Below are positions 48,376-59,943 of a stretch of 64,000 nucleotides of DNA, one piece after another. The DNA lies in assembly GCA_050084515.1 (NCBI GenBank), contig CM114273.1:24180001-24244000 (forward strand), given 5' to 3'. Both the position numbers and the translations under genes were made by a program. Below the pieces are notes generated by a model, which was not told the origin of the DNA, searched no databases, and saw nothing but the letters and a program-made list of their open reading frames with translations. Source of the DNA: Blasia pusilla. Its lineage: Eukaryota > Marchantiophyta > Marchantiopsida > Blasiales. How positions within the stretch are numbered: the stretch's first letter is position 1; each line of letters starts with the position of its first letter.

Positions 48376-50508
48376 ACGAACCCATGTACCTTACAAAATT
48401 TCTTATATTGAGTTTGGATGTGCAGGATTGTATCGGAGGGGAATGTCACCCACCACAGGATCCAGGATTGCGATCGGGTGAAGAAAGTGCTAACGACGCA
48501 CCCGGCAGAGTACAAGGGGTTCTTGGGCGACGCCCTTGCTGGCAAAGGGTGCACAAATAAAAAATAAGACTTGGGAAAATAAATTTATTTCCCAAGATGC
48601 ATCCATCACAATCCTTTGCTGGTCGAAGATATAGGCCGCCAAGAAGAGCGTTGCATTGGAGCTGGAGCGGAGGGAGAAAGTGTCTGTGTTTGAGTGTGCA
48701 AAATTCATCCAAGCTGCAGTATCTGCAGCTACGAAGTGCACGGCAAGCAAGATGCAGCGCTACATCGCCATTCTCAACCCCAAACTTGGTCCGGATTTCT
48801 ACAAGGAGCTGAAGGCGATAATCAAGCGCCAACGGAAAAGGGATGAAGATCCGCAAGGTCGGATTGGGGAGAAAGTGTCTCTCGATCGCGTGCATCGATT
48901 TGCCTTGTCTGGAATCAGCGAATTTAAGAGAATACGACTGATGAAAATCAGTCTCGAGGGCACAGAGGCCCAAAAGAGGGCGTCACACCATCCTCCGAGT
49001 GTCTCTGATCCAGTGATCTCCCACTGGCTCCGCAAATGGTTGGTCTGGGACGCGTTGCGGCTTATCGAGAAGTCCATGCGCGACGGTCTCCAAGCGGAGC
49101 TGAAAAGAATAGAGCCACTTCTGGAGGAAGAAAACCTAGAGAGTGCTAATAATTTCGAACTTTGGCTCAATGACATCCGGGACAAGCCCATCAAAAACCC
49201 AGGTTTCAGGACAATGTTCAAGGATTGCATCCTCCCTCAAGCAGACCTTGACGAAGAAATCGAGGGGGAAAAAAGGGATTTCGCAAAGAAGAAGCGAGAT
49301 CTTTAGGAGCAGGCGGCCGATGCAGTTTGACTAAGAGCTGCCCAACGCATGGTGTTCAGGTACCTCGTCCATTGTAAGAATGCAGGAACCTGGCGAAAAA
49401 TACCGGCAGCCTGCAAATTGTGGGCTTCTCCACCTGATGGAGAGACATTCTCCATGTACGACACGGAGATGGCTCATAGCATGTCCGATTGGGAGGTGGA
49501 GAATTGCCCAATTTGGCTGGACTTCAACGACCCTGAGGACATAACCGAGAAAGATCTACGCCTACTTTATGATGCAGTGGCCGCAAGACGGGATGACATC
49601 CCCAATTTTGTGCAGCCTAAAGACTTTTTCGAAGGAGATGCGGAAGTGCAAGCCCTCAAGAAAGCGGAGTTGGCTTCCAAGGTCCACACAGCCAAAGACA
49701 AATCTACAACGGGTCTCAAAGGCAAGGCGAGGAGATCAAAGAATTCGGAGGCCGAGTCTTCCCAAAGAGAGGCTGAAGATTCAAGGCCACAGCCGGAATC
49801 ATCCGGGCAAGCGGGGAGAGAGGGTCAGACCAGGTCCTCCGCGGAAAAAACCCCACCAGAGTCTGAGGTCATAGAGACCCCAACAAGCCGACCGCAGACT
49901 CGGGAGAAGCGGAAGCGAGAGGCGGCAAGGTTGTCCCAAGGAGCAGACCAGGATGTGGAATACAGTCCATCATCCTTGGGAAGACATAGAGAAATAACGA
50001 CCCGGACAAGCGTTATCCTTCACTTCATGAATCTACTGGATGAGCTAAAAAGTTTCATTTCCCAACCATCGACACCCGCCATCGAGAAATTGACAACGCT
50101 GGGACGGAAGCTTCAACGAAACGGGCACGCTCCCTGGACGGTCCATGGGGTGGTCGAAGAGGTGGCGGTGGATCTCTTGATCGCTGATTTGCCCTCGGGG
50201 TTGCGCTTGTGGGACGAGAATATGTCCGACGGGTCCTGATCGAATGTCCCCTTTCTTATGACCAGATCGCGCCTGTTTTCCTTTTGCACGTTTATCTCGG
50301 TGACAAGGGTGTTTCTTAGTTTTTGGAGGGAGCAAGGGAAGCTTTTCAACCTCCACGCTGCGTCAAGAGGTCGCTGAAGTGGAGGACGGCGCAATCGTGG
50401 ATCATCAAGAACGAGTACCCACTCCGATCCGCGACGAGTCAAATTCGGGTAAGGCTTTATTCCTGTCTCCAGATTGTATTTCTCCGACGGATTGTTTTTG
50501 TCCGTGAG

Positions 50509-50711
50509 CAACCCATCGGAAGGCGACAGGTTGTTGGCTTAGAGCAGCCCATGCTTGGCTGAGAGCAACCCGTCATAACTCGATGGGTTGCAGGTGCTCA
50601 TGCTTTTTCCCTGTGTTTCCGGAAAGCTGCAACCCGTTTGAAAGCGACGGGTTGCTCTTAGCCAACCATGGGCTGCTTTAAGCCAGCAACCCGTCGCCTT
50701 CCGACAGGTTG
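50509..50711. repeat. 85-bp-arm foldback made of palindromes
   Basis: Two arms of 85 bp, 50509-50593 and 50627-50711, are inverted copies of each other with about 16 mismatches, 7 of them in the outer 65 bp, around a 33-bp spacer. Each arm itself carries members of the GCAACCCGTC palindrome family, so the structure is nested. Another palindrome with paired arms (CCTGTC...GACAGG) follows at about 50728-50753. Confidence 0.85.
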
Positions 50712-51449
50712 GTCATGGACAAAAATAACCTGTCGGACTCCGACAGGTTGCTCCAATGTTAGTATTATAAAGAAGTTCTTTGGGGTTAAGCGAAGTTCTT
50801 TGGTGACGTGTTGCACATTATGTCACCATACTGAGAGTAGACCAGTGGCCAAGTTGCTGACATTGTTTCCAACGTGCTTCTTTACAAATGGACCACTCCT
50901 ATGTTTATTGCTTCGTTCGGCCCGAGCATAACTTCCAGGTGTTTAAGATCCAGGATCCTGTGGATCCATGCTCTGATGGGTACAACTTAGATAGTTTATA
51001 CAATTCCCCCCCCCCGCGGGAATTTTCATGCAAGACGGTACCCCACTACTTGGAGGAAGGGAAAAGTCGCCAGCCCTGATGCAAACGCTCATCGAGCTCT
51101 GCTCAAGGCCAGGTGTTGAGCAGAGCTCAACACCCGATGTTCGCTAGAGGCAGGAACATTCTCTGCTTCGAGGGAAGGCAGGAACTGTTTGACCTTTGCA
51201 AGGAGGCAAAGGCAGATTACGACATGCTAGTTGGAGCGTACAACTCTCCTCCGAAGCCGAGAGCTCTGGTTCCAGACCCACCATTGGTAGTGACACCATC
51301 GTCACTTCCCACGGTTCCGAAAATCGGGAGGGCAAGGCTGAAAGTAATTTTGCAAGAGCTCTCGGACGATGACGAGTGAGTTCAAAGAACTCAAGGACCC
51401 AGCTTGACTGCAGCGTTTGGAGTAGGGATTTATTTGATGACGAGGGCAA

Positions 51450-52550
51450 AAGAATTCATAGAATAGATGAAATGTACAATTCCGAGCTTCTTTCGGATGT
51501 AATAAAGGACAAGATTTTTTCCAACGATGGTGGTGTTCTAAAAGTTTTCTGAATATCTTTTATGTCTTTTCGAATGTGATCGTCTATGTACTCCGAGGAC
51601 TTCTATTTTGCAACCCGTCGGATTTCCACGGCTTGCAACTTTTCACTTTTTGACCACTGCACCTTTTTAACCACTTCCAGGCAACCTGTCGGATTCCAGC
51701 AGATTGGCTGCGTGAGTGATCGGACTCTTTCCCTGTTGGTCCAACTTAAGAGGTAGTTTGGCGGGCTTCTTCACTTTGGCACCTTCCCCTAGTATCTTCA
51801 AACAAGGCGTAGGCTTCTTCTCTTTTCTCAGACGTGTTGGATTCCTACTACCTATGGGATTGCCATCATGGTATTTCCAAGGACGGAGCACATATTGATA
51901 CTGGATGGGTGTCACATTGCAGAGCGTACAAGATATACTGCCATGGAAGGCGGTGGGACTCAAATCAGGTTACATGGGACCGTTATGGTGTACCTAGGGC
52001 CAAGGCTCTCGAATTCGCCAACATTTTCGATCCTCGTCTACAATCTGCCAGAGGAGCCACTTGTATCCCAGGACATTCCTTTTATACAGGAACCTAGGAG
52101 AGTTAGGAGTAAATTTGTAGATGATGAGGTTGAAGAAATCATAGACTAGATCAAATGTACATTTCCGAGGTTCCTTCGGAGGTAATAAAGGACGAGATTT
52201 TTTCAACCGATAATGGTGTTTGTAAAAGTTTGTTGAATATTTTTTTTGGACGTATGGATTGTGTTCTTCTAGCTATTTAGAATTATAATTTTGCAACCCG
52301 TATGATTTTGACGGGTTGTAAATTTTCACTTTTTGACCACTGCAACTTTTTAACCATTTCCAGGCAAGCTTTCGGATTCCAACAGGTTGGCTGCTTGAGT
52401 GATCGGACTCTTTCCCTGTGAGACCAACTTCTGAGGCATTGTGGCCGGCTTCTTCACTTTTGGCTCGTTTCCCTAGATTTGTCAAACCAATTGTAGGCTT
52501 CTTTTCTTATCTAAGATGTGCAGGATTCCTACTACCTGTCGGATTGCCAT
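51450..52550 (+). repeat. Tandem duplication of about 670 bp
   Basis: The sequence from about 51450 to 51860 recurs at about 52120 to 52550: shared GTAATAAAGGAC.AGATTTTTTC, TTTTCACTTTTTGACCACTGCA, GAGTGATCGGACTCTTTCCCT and GATTCCTACTACCT. Both halves begin just after a short frame with an acidic end (51113-51379 ends ELSDDDE; 51868-52149 ends DDEVEEIID). Thus the last exon and 3' flank of the preceding relic seem duplicated. Both copies carry the palindrome at the same place (51611 and 52293). Confidence 0.75.
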
Positions 52551-52639
52551 TTCAGATTCCCAACCTGCTGGATTTTCGTGGGTGCAAGGTGGAATGGAAT
52601 CACTTCTCAAAATCTTTCCTTTCTTATGGTGAGCTTGCT

Positions 52640-53440
52640 TGCAAGGGGTGCAAGCCATCTGATTCCGATGGGTTGCAAGAGTTGCAACTTGTAAAATTCC
52701 GACGGGTTGGGAGGGGTGCAGCTTCTCGGTTTCTCAGATTTAGGACATCAGTTCCTCTTTACTCCAGACAACTAACAATCTTTTGGTTCAATTATCGTCT
52801 CATGTGTTCACATTTCACAAAGTTCATCTTGAGTAGACACCATTCATAACCAACAGAAAGTTGGTTATGAGGCAATTTAGGGGAGGCCATGATGCAGGCA
52901 ACAATCCTTGCAAAAAGAGAGGTTGGCATCGTACCGATGCGCATCTGGGTGGTCCTCCAATAAAAATACCCATGGGCATTGCTTATTGTAGACCGAGACA
53001 GGCAATGTTAAGAAACTTAGGCTCACATGGAGAGTGATGGAAAAATGTTTGTAGTAGTCTTATGATGTCTACTTTTTTTTCGCCCCCTGGAAAAAGGAGG
53101 TTTCTTTAGGCCCGAATGTGGACCACTACCTACTCTCTTCTAAAGATTTCATGAATTTGAAAGCAAAAAAAATTTTAAAATATGTCAAAAAGTTTTGAAG
53201 AGAGGAGGCGGATTTGGCTCTTTTTTTTTTAAGAGAGACTCTCACCTCTTCCTCTCTTCCTCTCCTCTCTTCCTCTCTCCTGCCAGAATACCAGCCCCCC
53301 CCCCCTTGGTGGTTATACCCTATGTACTTTATGTCGGTGGATAAATCCAATCCTGATTTGTACCTTGATGCTGGTTTGTGGTTAAATTCTTCTTGCTTCT
53401 TAATCTTTTATGTATGTTTGATTTAATTCATATTCGACCT
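52640..53440. other. Non-coding
   Basis: A last pair of palindrome copies lies at about 52649-52715. The rest up to 53440 has no supported gene; a pyrimidine-rich stretch with a C run occurs at 53240-53305. Confidence 0.45.
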
Positions 53441-53446
53441 ATGTGC

Positions 53447-54863
53447 AGGACAAGGGAGGACCTTCAAGGCCATCACGCGCCAAATTGGCTATTAGCCGCC
53501 TTGGAATTGCCACTTCGGAAGTGAAGGTGGAACCTTCTAATGATATGCTAGCAACATAGACAAGAGTCTATTTGGTGAGGATCATTTGGATGGGGGAAAG
53601 GAGATTGGCACACCTGGAGCTGCAATCCGTCATGTGCTACATCAAGTAAGAGAGGAGTTGAAGGCTGATGGGCAGAAAGATTCAGCTGGGAAAAATGACA
53701 TACACTTGGATGGCAATGAGGCACGTGGTGGCTTATGGAAAGGAGTAAGTTTGGCCAAATCATCATCGTGTATTTTGCTTTCAGCTACAGTAGACGATGG
53801 TGTTCTGAGTGGACCCAAGCATGATGTGGATAATTTGGATTGGCCTTCACAAGCGTTTGCAAGTCTTGGGATCTCAGAGTGGAATACACAAAGGTTGGCA
53901 TGTTCACAAGGTTGGGAAATTTTTTCAGGGTCAGATTGGGGAAATAGGGGAGGCTCCCTACATGGGATAGATTCAGGTGTGGAGCCACCGGAGAAAGAAA
54001 ATGCCCCAGAACTAGAGACAAGAAAGAAGGTGGCCCCAGCTCTAGAAGTAGAGGAACCAAGCAAACCATCGGTGGGAGTGGCCATGCCATCAATTGCCAC
54101 CGAGTTCTCTATGGACGGGGACTCCGAAGCACTTGAGAGCCACATGATCAATCGAGGTTCTCAAACAACAGATCAGATAATTGTGGAAAGGGATGTCCAA
54201 ACACTTGATGTCGTGCTCATCACCCGAGGTTCTCAAACGAGCGAAGTGCAATTGGTGACAAGATTGTGCCAAACCGAAATTGTGTTTACTATGGAGCAGC
54301 ACATACAAACAGATCCTTGCAAAGAACCAATAATGATCAGCCGAGATTGTCAATATGAGGTAGTACATATGGTTAATCGCCATTGCCAAACTGATTTCAA
54401 CCCTTCTGTACAAAATGCATTTGCGCAAACTAAAGGGTGTTGCTTCTCTTACTATGACCAACATGGGGAGATTCCTAAATGCAGGGCGCCCGTTCTAAGC
54501 GAAGAGTACTGGTATTCCGGTGACTGCTTTGAACAAAAACCTGGATATGACTTTAGGTTGATTAGCTTGGGGACAAAGGCGGATCGTCAAGTACCTGGTG
54601 AGAAGGAGTTCCGTGAGAATAACCCTTGCAACGAACCTTCATCAAGAGCGGATGAAGTGGGGAATGTTCCATCTGAGAAGCTGCAGAGTGTTGGAAGTGG
54701 AGGAGATGACCCTAGTGTTGTAGAAGGAAATGATATGTCTGCTACACATCAATCCAAAGAAGAGCAAAACTTATCATCAAGAGAACAAATGGTAGTGGTT
54801 CCCTTACTTACACTCCCAAACACATCAATGCAAAGGTTCTTTAATTATTATCATAAAAGATAG
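53447..54863 (+). pseudogene. ORF with 12-residue-periodic QT motifs (possible LC8-binding scaffold)
   Basis: A likely exon starts after TGTGCAG at 53447 and runs in one frame to a TAG near 53561; the next frame is open from 53544 to 54863, so one frameshift or a missed splice lies between. No family is recognised. The middle part has a repeated motif: RGSQT, RDVQT, RGSQT, RLCQT, HIQT, then RDCQY and RHCQT. The first five Gln codons are exactly 36 nt apart (54162, 54198, 54234, 54270, 54306), the others at 54351 and 54387. Arrays of xQT motifs spaced about 10-15 residues in disordered protein are typical of dynein light chain LC8 partners. Much of the rest is charged and looks disordered. The function is inferred. 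Confidence 0.45.
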
Positions 54864-55211
54864 TTCAGCTTTCTTACTCTTGCTTATTTTGGCTAATGGG
54901 ATGGGAATTGAAATGAGTCACAACGAATTTTTGGAGAGGTAGAACTGTCACGACGGATATACATAGAATTCCATTTGGTTAAGGCCGGTCTAAAGGGAGA
55001 ATGTTTATAGTTTTGCCTATTCCTCTATAGCGATGGATAAATTCCATCACAATTTGAGTGTTTTTGTCTGTATGTAAAATTTCCCAATAAGACGTAAACG
55101 GATAGAGGGCTAACTCTGAAAGTATCTTGGCGGTTAAATGTCTGTTCTGGCGGTTATTTACAGGTGGCGTCTAAATATTTAAACTCAGGTTGGTGTGTTG
55201 TTTCACAAGAA

Positions 55212-55625
55212 GGGAATGTGGACGGGATCGGGCCAAGGTCTCCTTTAGCATAAAGTGAACCATCAGTTGTGGATGAGCCAATTTTTGAGTTGTGTAGGTA
55301 TTATGTAGGGGTGAAGCAAGGGCACTCCACGCATCTACATTGCCGGGAAACCAAAATAGACCGAAAGGAGAAGTCAGCCGCCAGATGGGACATGTATCTG
55401 GATGTGTTGGAAAATAGACACATTGCCTTGATATGTGAGAGAGAGGAGCTATATGCTAACTTAGGCTTATCCGGATATGATTCTGCACCTTTATGGCTTG
55501 AAGCATTAGATAGAGGCACTGCCATGAAAGAGATTATAGTTGAGAATTCAACATTCTTGAGTGAACTCTTGAGTAAGTTAGGTATCTCCATAGAAGAAGG
55601 AGATCATAGCTCAAACAAGCTCTAA
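55212..55625 (+). CDS. Short unrecognised ORF
   Basis: Open from about 55212 to the stop at 55625, with a helical, charged C-terminal half (ENRHIALICEREELYANLGL, then NSTFLSELLSKLGISIEEGD). It may be a further exon of the preceding locus. No family is recognised and no clear start is visible. Confidence 0.3.
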
Positions 55626-56175
55626 AGGAAGTAGACAGATTGCAAAAGCATGCTATGACTCCTCAAGAGTAGAATCTCAATGCAGATGTGGTAGTGACAT
55701 TGTACACTCATGTGACTCCTTTGAATGAATAAATGTCCAAGTTTTGTTAGTATATGGCATATGAGTGTGGAACAAATATGATATTCTTGCATCTCTAAAT
55801 ACCAAAAGTTTGGCATGTTTAAACTTTGCAGAGTAGGTGCATACCTATTACCACATAGCCGTCGTAACTTTAGCTACCATAAATTTTAGCCGCAAAAAGT
55901 TTAGCAGGGATGAGACACTACGAAACCATTGTGCTTTATTACAGAAAGGCATGCATATTTGATAATCACTGGGTATTAAGGGGACCCATTGGGCATGGTT
56001 CAACATCCGCTCCACCACTATCGCGACCCTCTTAACCAAACAACACCAAATAGGCACCAAGCGAAACATAAGAACTCAAGTGAACTCACGTTGCGAGGTT
56101 TGCGCTTTGGAGAGGCGTTTGGAAAAGTCTCTTGGAAAAGTTTAAGAGACAAAACACGGAACAGAGTTGTGCGTT
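55626..56175. other. Non-coding
   Basis: No gene is supported. TAGCCGT, TAGCTACC and TAGCCGC-like short motifs occur at about 55855-55895, similar to those beside the relic at 22879-24105. Confidence 0.4.
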
Positions 56176-56179
56176 TCAT

Positions 56180-57027
56180 GCGTTAGTGGTCGCGACCAGG
56201 AAACCTAGACCAAACGCGAGCCAAGACTTGAGATGAGTTGAGTCTTGGGAGGTTGGTTGCCAAAGAGGTGAGAACCAGTTTGGAACACGACTAGCGTTTG
56301 GGAGAATTTGACTATGTTTAGGACCATAACGTTGAGGTCCAAGATGCGTTTGGGACAAGTAAGGGCGCGTTGGAAATCTGATATTGAGATGCTTCCAACG
56401 CATAAGTACAGGCTGAGATATTGGCCGAAAACAATTGAGAGAGTAATCGGGTTGAGGGCCAATTGGAGAGGCCTGGGTGTCTTTCCCTAAATGTAGGGGC
56501 CCCCGGAGATCTCCAGAAGTACTAGTAAGGGAGGAGTCTCTCCGAAATGTCTCGAAACACGAATCTCCACTTTGGACGCCAAACGGCATTTTAGAGGCAC
56601 GGGATGGAACGGGAGTTTGGCGTTGGAACTCAAAACCCAAACCTGATCCAAGGGGGTGGACTTTGTATGCCACACTTGGATTCCAACATGAGATTCACTT
56701 CGTGCGAATCTTGGTGAGAAACTCATTGGATGTCCATCGGACAGTTGGAACCGCTAGGCGCGAAACGCCGTTTTAGGTTCCTGAACCGACCAGAAAGTAT
56801 GTCCCAAGTCTTTTGAGATTTTCCCGTGTTGTAAACCGTGAAACTAGGAAGGTTGAGCTTGATGAGAGTCCGAGACGAGAACTCGGAAAGTAATCCCGTT
56901 GATTGATCCAAGACCCGACTAACCAAAGTGCGTGTTTGGATGTAGATCAGCGTTGAGAGCGTGACCTACTGAACGCACGCTTCCGCAACAAACAAGATTA
57001 ACGTTCAAGGAGAGTAGGCACACGACA
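56180..57027 (-). repeat. LTR-like repeat family B, copy 2
   Basis: On the minus strand it starts TGTCGTGTGCCTACTCTCCT at 57027 and follows copy 1 (28630) and copy 3 (62870): GGAAGCGTGCGTTCAGTAGG, CTCATCAAGCTCAACCTTCC, CTTACTAGTACTTCTGGAG. The short frames on both strands here are not genes. Confidence 0.6.
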
Positions 57028-57605
57028 ACCACGCAGTGCATCCTTTAAGCGCATGATAAATGTACTAGCACCTACTTGGGAGCTACTAACTTGAGTTTGA
57101 ACTTTCTTAAGCTGGGTTTGAATGACGACCATATTAGTCGCAATATCTCAAAAATTCTTTTGCAAACCTTCAACCTTTACTAAGATACTACTGAGGTATG
57201 TAGTGAAGTGCTGCTCAATGCTATCAGTAAGTCGATGTTCTCTAAGAGAGGTGGTCACATCATCAATAGATCCAACTCCTACTTTATCCGCAATTTGAAC
57301 CCTCGACTAACTTTCAAAGACGAGTGGAAGCGACTTCCGGAGCGGGATGATCTTTCGAGTAGCAGTATGCACAATGCCTTCTAGAGCTCATGCTCTATGC
57401 TCCAAAAGAAACATCCAGATACCACGCGCTTGCATTTGTACGTGAGAGATTTGGTTGTCGATACTCATCTTCTCAAAATCTACAGCAGACATACCCATAA
57501 AAGCATCTCCACCTTGCCAAACTATGAACTTTTGAACATTATGAGGAATGTATTCAACCACATCATCCTTTAAGCCCAATAAAAACATCCACTTTGTCAT
57601 TGATC
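57028..57605 (-). pseudogene. Coding relic beside LTR-like copy 2
   Basis: A minus-strand frame with three stops reads through 57600-57030: GLKDDVVEYIPHNVQKFIVW, then MSIDNQISHVQMQARGIW, then SIDDVTTSLREHRLTDSIEQ and QTQLKKVQTQVSSSQ. It is helical and coiled-coil-like. It ends right at the LTR-like start, so it may be internal sequence of that retroelement. No domain is recognised. Confidence 0.4.
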
Positions 57606-58500
57606 CGTGCTCGCCACATATGTGATCAGTACAAGCCTGATTGTTGCTTCATGGCTCGGTCGTCCTATTGCAGTTGCCCATTTCTCTACTTCCTCTGAAG
57701 GCGCAAGCAGGGTAAGTTTAACGTCTTGCATCATTGGTTCCAACCTACACAACAAAATCCTTCATCCATGTCGGAGGGAATGACATATTGGCTACCCTTT
57801 CTTGCTCCAATACACTCAATTTTGACATGCCCATTCCTTGCCTTGGTAACATGCTTGAAAGCCTCTCCGATTCTTCAAAACCTCTCTGATTCTAACTACA
57901 ATATTGCATATGCATTTCTCTGTATTTAGCCGCCGATAGACACCCTTTGAAGTTTTCCCGCCTAACATTACTATCCCGGCTTAACGAAATGCCTGCAACC
58001 ACGATCCGTAGTTCTTCCATGGACACACGCAGCAGTGTACCTAGGGTGGTACCTAAGCGCTACCATAACATAACCGACCAAACGGGTGGAAACAATTTAA
58101 AAAACTGGCAAATGCGGGTAATGGGGCCTATTTAGAAATGATAGTTTTTAGGAGGCCGCTATAGGGGTAGTAAATGGGTAGGGGCCTCTTAAGCAACTAC
58201 CTCCCTAAACTATATTGCGAAAACAATTTTGCACAGACTCGTGATAATTTAATACGTCCTACTATCCATACTGCTCTTAATTACGAGAGAACCCGACAAA
58301 GGAAAAAAAATCACTAATTAATTTATTTTTGGTATTTTTTTGTCTGACCTGCTGAACAGTAAGGTCCTCCAACCAATAGTAACTAAAGAAGTGAATTGGG
58401 ACGATAACTGTCTTCGGTGAGGCCCACCAGAATCCACAACACCGCCACTTCTATTGTGGCATAGGGATGGTTACGCATATATCGCGTCTAGGTCTTCAAT
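57606..58500. other. Non-coding
   Basis: I see no gene, RNA or clear repeat. The right part is the upstream flank of the trihelix gene. Confidence 0.45.
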
Positions 58501-58524
58501 TCGTGCCACACTTGCAAGAAGTGA

Positions 58525-58552
58525 CTTTAAATACCGGTGACACCTGTCACCG
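58525..58552 (+). promoter_or_regulatory. Possible TATA element and 8-bp dyad, trihelix gene
   Basis: CTTTAAATACC (58525-58535) is TATA-like. It runs directly into a dyad, CGGTGACA-CC-TGTCACCG (58535-58552), of the kind bound by dimeric transcription factors. The distance to the start codon (about 670 bp) is long, so a leader intron or another start site is possible. Confidence 0.35.
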
Positions 58553-58900
58553 TGTAACAAAATCCAAATGGAAGCCGTGATTTGAAATCCGCATTTCGCG
58601 TGCCCAGTGCATGCAGTGGGCACTCACGGTAGTGGTGATCAACTCGGAAGAGGGAGGCAGAGTGGGAACTGCGGGTCGTGAACGTGCGTCGGGCTGCCTC
58701 GCCGTCGCAGTGTGAAAGGTAACGGCGGGACGGCGTCCGTGCGGTCGTAAACGGCGGCGGGGCAGCCAGAGCCGTCCAGGACGTGACGGCGGGGCAGTGT
58801 GTCAGGAGCGTGGGTAGGTTGCACCGCGAAGGAATGGCGACTGCGGACGTGAGGCGGAGCGGACGTGGTTCGGAGTCCGGACGCTGGACGCAGCAGCGGA

Positions 58901-58951
58901 CAGTCTCCTTTCCGACTGCGGTGGAGGGCGCCGCAGTCGGAAAGGAGACTG
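58901..58951 (+). repeat. Perfect 21-bp inverted repeat in the trihelix leader
   Basis: The left arm 58901-58921 and right arm 58931-58951 are perfect reverse complements, separated by 9 bp. If transcribed it would form a strong GC-rich hairpin about 245 nt before the start codon. Long open frames on both strands across this GC-rich leader are by-products. Confidence 0.9.
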
Positions 58952-59196
58952 CGGGAGCGTGTGGGTACAGAGGGTTGGAGACTGAAGACTCGAGAAAGTT
59001 TTGAAAATTGGTGCGGGCAGTGCAGAGAAGAGAAGAGGAAGAGGAAGAGGAGGAGGAGAGGATGTTCCCGTAGGGGTGAGGGGAGGCGGAAGAAGGCGGG
59101 AGATATAGTTGGAGGCGGAGAAGAGGCGGAGATGGCCGAGGAGGGCCTGCGGGTCGGAAGCTGAAGAAGGGATTGGGAAGTTGGCGAGGGTGGGGG

Positions 59197-59943
59197 ATGA
59201 TGGAAGGGGACGAGTTTGCACCGGATATGGAGCTGGAAGACGATGGATTCTTCAGAGGGCGAATGAGCTTCAGGGATCTGCTGCTGGAGGAGTTGGACGA
59301 CAAGGAGCCGAAGCCGCTGCCGCCCCCAAGAAAGAAGAAGCGAGGGAGCAGCTTGACGGTGCAGAGTTTGCTTGAGGCGGTGATAGCAAGGCAGCAGAGG
59401 TTTTTCAACGATCTGCTGGAGTCGATCGAGAGGAAGGAGCAGATTCGGGAGCAGATTCGTCAGGAGAAGGAGGAGAAATGGAGGGCAGAGGAGCGAGCGC
59501 AGCTCGATGTTTTCAACAATGCCATGCTCGCTCTCACCCAGGTTATCACGGATGATCGCAATGTCGTCGCCGCGCTGCCCGGCAGAGTATCTGCTTCGAT
59601 CGGTGGTAGTCCCGAAGGGCCTACAGGACCGAAGAGGCGCTCCAAGAACTGGAAGCGTGCCGAAGTGCTGCAGCTGATCAAGCTTAGGGGTGAGATGGAC
59701 GGCCGATTTGCCACCTGCACGAAAAGAGCAGGGCTATGGGAAGAGCTGGCGGAGAGTCTCGCCGGTCACGGAGTCAAGCGAGATGGCAAGCAATGCCGAG
59801 AGAAGTGGGACAAACTAATGGCTGAGCAGAAAGATGTAGCGGATGGGAAGAAGGATCCGGGCGACAGCCCGTACTTCGCTGACCTGACAGAGATCGTTGG
59901 CACCGGGCGTCTCATTCTGGCGGCTAAGGACGAGGGTCAATGA
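59197..59943 (+). CDS. Trihelix (Myb/SANT-like) transcription factor
   Basis: One exon, 248 residues, first in-frame ATG at 59197 (two ATGs in a row). An acidic N-terminus (EGDEFAPDMELEDDGFF) is followed by a basic KKKR stretch at residues 45-49, a long amphipathic helix or coiled coil at about 60-105 (QEKEEKWRAEERAQ), and a trihelix DNA-binding domain at about 149-232. The domain has Trp152, Trp181 and Trp204 at the expected helix positions and the family hallmarks GKQCREKWDKL and SPYFADL. Trihelix proteins bind GT elements in plant promoters. Here the helix precedes the DNA-binding domain, whereas in many members it follows. The frame is intact, so it is probably functional. Confidence 0.9.
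   Translation: MMEGDEFAPDMELEDDGFFRGRMSFRDLLLEELDDKEPKPLPPPRKKKRGSSLTVQSLLEAVIARQQRFFNDLLESIERKEQIREQIRQEKEEKWRAEERAQLDVFNNAMLALTQVITDDRNVVAALPGRVSASIGGSPEGPTGPKRRSKNWKRAEVLQLIKLRGEMDGRFATCTKRAGLWEELAESLAGHGVKRDGKQCREKWDKLMAEQKDVADGKKDPGDSPYFADLTEIVGTGRLILAAKDEGQ

Larger units (their letters stand above)
46613..51379 (+). pseudogene. Unrecognised multi-exon gene relic with palindrome-filled introns
   Basis: ATG at 46613. Pieces: 46613-46885 (helical, Glu-Lys-rich, RQQEIEEREREAEMHKQELL), a frame change, 46886-47242 ending at a 5' splice site GTAAGA; 47339-47810 with one in-frame TAA at about 47457 (FFISDGNHSFMAWTKFAEER); an intron 47811-48426 of palindromes; 48427-48561; 48630-49306; 49349-50239, the last with a Ser/Glu/Lys-rich disordered part and a helical end. 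Later pieces at 50888-51079 (MDHSYVYCFVRPEHNFQ) and 51113-51379 may belong to it. I find no known domain. Long frames with correct splice sites show it was coding; the stops suggest it is dead or mis-modelled here. Confidence 0.5.

Noticed and set aside
58527-59408. 293-codon minus-strand frame opposite the trihelix leader
   Set aside because: Pro/Ser/Arg-rich low-complexity translation antisense to a GC-rich leader and to the clear trihelix coding region; no domain.
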